From positions 2,066,816 through 2,130,815 of the forward strand of contig FN649727.1 in NCBI GenBank assembly GCA_000310025.1: a DNA stretch of 64,000 nt, read 5' to 3'. Both the position numbers and the translations under genes were made by a program. The notes beneath the pieces were generated by a model that made no database searches, was not told where the DNA came from, and saw only the letters and a list, made by a program, of their open reading frames with translations. Positions 60,506-64,000 of this stretch are shown one piece after another. This stretch comes from Ectocarpus siliculosus (lineage: Eukaryota > Sar > Phaeophyceae > Ectocarpales > Ectocarpaceae). Position 1 is the stretch's first letter, and each line of letters opens with the position of its first letter.

Positions 60506-62934
60506 TTGGAGGTGAGCTGTTTGCCCGTGTTTGTTTGGATGATAGTTTCGTACTCGGCATTCTGCCTAGAGGATTTCCAAGCGTTTCGCGCCAGAGTGAA
60601 ATAATAGGGGTATCTAGAGCAACCCGTGATGACTCACCGTTGTTCGAATCATGCATGTATAAAATATAACCGACCACCCGGTGTGCAGGTGTTTCATCTT
60701 GAACAGAAATAACGTTAGCTTTCGTGCTTAATATTATCGTGTCACCCTCCATACGCTGCGACTTACATTCTTCTTGACAGATCCAAGGAATGGAGTCCTC
60801 GCCGTGCAGACGCTGGCAAGCGGCCGTTAAGATGGAAACCATAAAATCTGGCGACAATGTCTCTTCCAAGTAGGATTCGGAGTGACTGGCGTCATCAGAA
60901 CCGGAAGTGCGCACTCTGTAGGTTAAATGGCCGGATTGTTGGTTCATCAGATTGTTTAGATGTATGCTGGTCGTGTGTAGCGCCGGCAGCGACCTGTAGG
61001 CAATACCCGAAAGTTGTCACGGCACCGGCTTCAGACGCAGGGAGTTCTTCGCTGTAGCCGGCAAAGATGATGGCACTAGTCAGCGCAGTCCCACTGCAGC
61101 TATAGTCCAAGCATTACGGAAGTCAAGCTTTGCGGGAACAACCGCGAAAGACTTTGCACAACCATGCGGGGTGTCTTGCGAGTCTCTCATCGTAAGAGAG
61201 TGGGCGGGTGGTGACAACAAACGCCGCATGCTGGGATGCGAGTGCCGATATTCAATACATACTTCAACTCAGCGCACGATTCCAAGAAAACGTTGTCTAG
61301 AACCGTAGGTGCAAGGGATTCAAAAGGCTTTCTCTAGACACTTTGCGCGAAACAACCGAATTCTGAAGCCTTCCCTGTAAAGACTTTGTTTAGTCTATTG
61401 GGGAAATAAGAAAAAACTACAAAATCTGTACACGTACAAGATTTGGTCACTTTTCTCGGCATTTTTTTCTCTCTTCGCAGCAAGTGTATTCTCGCGATTC
61501 CTTCTCAGGGGCACACACGCAGGAGGCTCGTCGGTACATCATAACCCTCGTGCTCGGAGCTCGGCAGGCCACCGTGGCACATGTGGTTGACGCTAAAGTC
61601 GCGAAAACTGGCTCTATACCCAGGGGGCACGTTCCGCGACGACAAAGCCTGCCGAACCAATTCTGAAACCTATCTGTTTCATACCACCTCCTGGGAGATG
61701 CTTCCCTCGTAAGTTTTTGAGGACGCGGTCACATGATTTTTAGAATCATTTAATGGTTGATCATCGGCCTATTCAAACACCATCACAGCAGCCTTGTACA
61801 CTGCGGGTCTCTGCATGTTCACCACCCACAGAATATGAGACAATTGTATGCTGGAGCTGCGCGACTTTGCTTTGACCTCTCACCGCCGGTTTGAAATTGT
61901 ACATACATGGAACATGCACCTTCACACACGTACTTCGAACACAGCATATTGCAGCTGGAATATTGTATAGTTGATGAGAACGCGTTCCATGTCAGTCACT
62001 GAATTTTTCTTTTTTTCTTCACTGCTGTGTCCGATTTTCTCCGAATTGATGAGGGCCATCACCGCACGCTTCTCACATATAATAAACACACAGACAGCAG
62101 TACATATACTTCGCGACGTACATCTGCATCAGTATTCCTTCTTCTCGGGGCTGGCTATTTTACGTGGCAGCCACTCTGATTTGACCTTTCACCTCTCGTT
62201 TGCGATTGGATCACAACTTCAACAGATATCTTTCCTAATAAATACTATTGGCGGTTGATTGAGTGATAGCGTATACAAAGAGAACCCGCCACGGATTATT
62301 TTCTGAAGCCCGATAGGGATTCAGTTTCTGTCGCCGATATTCTCAGAACCTATATTCGAAAACGACCCCACTTTTTTGTGACCCCACCAAAAAGTGACCC
62401 CACTTTCTGCATTCCACTTGGTTTTAGAGGAGGCGATCTCCGGTCTCTTCTCTAAAAGCAAGTTGTTTTTCTTCGGTCCATGTTTCTCGAGATTGCAATA
62501 ACAGATTTTCGTATGGGTTGGAAGAGGTGTCTCTCCTGGCCCGTTCGCCCCCTCCTGCGAGTTTCGTTCTAACGCTTGTGACAGCTTGTGAGAACGCGGC
62601 CGTTGTTGTATGTCTCATTCGTAGACCTCCCCGGTGCTCGAACAACCGAACCACCCCTCCCTCATCATTACCCCCAGTTTTACCCTACCCCCACAGGTCG
62701 CAAGTACAACCGCACCCACGACCGGGAAGGATGCACGTCCACGGTTGGTACAGAATCATGCACGAAAGTCGAAGACTTCGGACACAGCCCTGTTAACAGT
62801 GAGTGAAACATGCCTCAAACTTGCACCGATCACCACTGAGCAAGGCAAGGCAAAAGGCAGTGCTCGAAGGCAGAGCACATTCACCAGCACTGAAGTATGT
62901 AACCTCATTATGAGGACGTTGTTGTATGTACAAA

Positions 62935-63300
62935 ACTTATTTTTCTCCAGACTGAATGTGGACCACAGCAATATACAAAGTAGTCTGTAGACCACTCCCC
63001 GCAGTCAGTAGTCAGCATATTTTATTGTCTCTTCCAGACTGATTGTGCTTGTTGTGGACGACAGTCAGCATCAGTAGGCAGCATATATATTCTATTTGTC
63101 TCTTTAAGACTGATTGCATAACCCCATAGGCACATCCCATGTTCTCCCCTTGCACCTAGCATACAGGTCACACACCTCGCAAGAGATCAACTTCACGACG
63201 TGCACCATCCACATCGCAGGACTACGTACTTTGTTGTGGACAAATATATTTTTGGTCTCCCAGACTGACTGAGGACCACACACAGCAGTAGTCGACACAC
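62935..63300. repeat. Degenerate tandem repeat with CCAGACTGA core
   Basis: About four diverged copies of a unit with a T-rich stretch, then CTCTTCCAGACTGATTGTG or variants, then GGACCACA(G)CAG. They lie near 62945, 63030, 63100 and 63255. It looks like an old minisatellite or nested repeat; no ORF is conserved across copies. Confidence 0.55.
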
Positions 63301-63404
63301 AGTGGCATCGAACCTCTTGTCAGGGTCTTACCTGCACTTTTGTTGACAGAATCTACTGTACTACTGTGGTACTACGTATGCATACATGTATTTGTACGGC
63401 ATAC

Positions 63405-63525
63405 ATACGCAGCCAATTGCCAACTATGGCACTTCTTCCATAGATACGTGCTGTAGATACAGCGCAATTCGACTGCCAACTGCCAACTTTTGAATTCTAT
63501 AGATACGTAATTTGACTGCCAACCA
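63405..63525. repeat. Short dispersed repeat with CTGCCAAC and ATAGATACGT motifs
   Basis: GCCAAC(T) occurs four to five times and ATAGATACGT twice within about 120 bp just upstream of the small ORF at 63602. It may be promoter-proximal or simply repetitive. Confidence 0.5.
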
Positions 63526-63601
63526 TGGTGGTGGGTGTACAGGTCATACGCCTGCACTTCCCGTCTGCTTGTCGCACACACACACCCAAGCTGCAGAGAT
63601 C

Positions 63602-63715
63602 ATGTACGCCCGGCTCGTCGCCTTCGCGGCTATCCTTCTCCTGTTCGCGTCGACTCTGGCTATCTATATAGAGGAAACCTCCTCCTCACAAAGCACTGCC
63701 GGCACAAAAAAATGA
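63602..63715 (+). CDS. Small ORF with signal-peptide-like N-terminus, unidentified
   Basis: 37 residues. Residues 3-22 form a hydrophobic stretch (LVAFAAILLLFASTLAIYI) after a positive charge, as in a signal peptide or anchor, followed by a Ser/Thr-rich tail. It ends in TGA that overlaps the ATGATG start of the next ORF. It may be a tiny secreted peptide, the signal exon of a larger spliced protein, or chance. Nothing recognisable. Confidence 0.3.
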   Translation: MYARLVAFAAILLLFASTLAIYIEETSSSQSTAGTKK

Positions 63716-64000
63716 TGCGTCCACCCACCCCAGCAACGACCCACTTCTTTGCGTCCGGAACGGACTCCGGCGGCAATCCTCTCCCTGATGAATCCGTGTT
63801 ACCCCTCGGAGGCGGTACGCGTCAGGCCGGGCTAGCAGCTGCGCGGGCAAGTCGTTCCGCAATGAGTGCGAAAGAAACTACCTCTGCGCGCGCCAACGCC
63901 CTCAAATTACGTCAGCAGAGAGCCAACAAGAGAGCCAAGCACTCCAACGAAGAATCCCACCGTGCCGACGATGTCGTGCACGACACCAACGCCACGACTG
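63712..64000 (+). CDS. Unidentified ORF, 3' end beyond the window
   Basis: Open from ATGATG at 63712 to the last base (96 codons). The product starts with a Pro/Thr-rich stretch, then Gly/Ala-rich and Arg/Lys-rich sequence (LKLRQQRANKRAKHS), so it is basic and probably disordered at first. Composition is GC-richer than the preceding kilobase, as expected for coding sequence. No domain is visible in this part. It could be a cellular gene or the start of a mobile-element protein. The start overlaps the preceding small ORF by four bases. Confidence 0.4.
   Translation, partial: MMRPPTPATTHFFASGTDSGGNPLPDESVLPLGGGTRQAGLAAARASRSAMSAKETTSARANALKLRQQRANKRAKHSNEESHRADDVVHDTNATT

Larger units (their letters stand above)
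60506..63601. other. Gene-poor region downstream of CNOT9
   Basis: A strong pyrimidine-rich acceptor ends at about 61480 (TTTTTTTCTCTCTTCGCAG) and is followed by an open stretch of 61 codons to 61666. It could be a 3' UTR exon of CNOT9 joined to the donor at 60514, or the last exon of another gene. A minus-strand frame at 60483-60947 is open for 154 codons and overlaps the CNOT9 end, but it matches nothing I know. The right half is AT-richer and repetitive. Confidence 0.45.

Noticed and set aside
1-64000. CRISPR array, integrated viral gene cluster or bacterial-type operon
   Set aside because: No regular spaced repeats, no viral replication or capsid signatures, and the genes are intron-rich and singly spaced.

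Overview
This is nuclear DNA from an intron-rich, flagellate-forming eukaryote with a base composition near 50% GC. Spliceosomal introns (GT-AG, a few GC-AG) break the genes into exons of about 50-500 nt. One gene is an outer-arm dynein alpha heavy chain with an N-terminal Kelch propeller, a form known from green algae, ciliates and other protists but not from animals. My best guess is a brown alga (Ectocarpus-like stramenopile); this rests on gene structure and content and I could not confirm it by search.

Layout. 1-2312 (+): 3' part of an hnRNP F/H-like protein with four RRM domains and a Gly-rich tail. 2592-32227 (-): complete outer-arm dynein alpha heavy chain. I could chain 67 exons in phase to an open frame of 4,263 residues. 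33886-41944 (-): C2-domain and coiled-coil protein resembling CCDC33, probably ciliary. 42386-52734 (-): complete NOP14, 20 exons, 840 residues, needed for 18S rRNA/40S maturation. 52735-59674: about 7 kb of gene-poor sequence with a non-autonomous PIF/Harbinger-like element that contains a 100-N gap, small tandem repeats, a long near-perfect hairpin and an orphan exon-like block. 59675-60505 (+): intronless CNOT9/Rcd1, a CCR4-NOT subunit. 60506-63601: gene-poor and repeat-rich. 63602-64000 (+): a tiny signal-peptide-like ORF overlapping the start of an unidentified ORF that runs off the window.

The dynein and CCDC33-like genes sit head-to-tail on the minus strand, so two probable motile-cilium genes are neighbours. 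NOP14, CNOT9 and the RRM protein are general RNA-biology genes. No CRISPR, rRNA operon, viral gene cluster or defence system was seen. The most unusual items are a folded 117-nt segment inside a dynein intron, two identical-looking GC-AG donors, a stop-free intron near the dynein C-terminus, the Harbinger-like fold-back element with a probably artefactual gap, a miRNA-precursor-like hairpin, and the intronless CNOT9.
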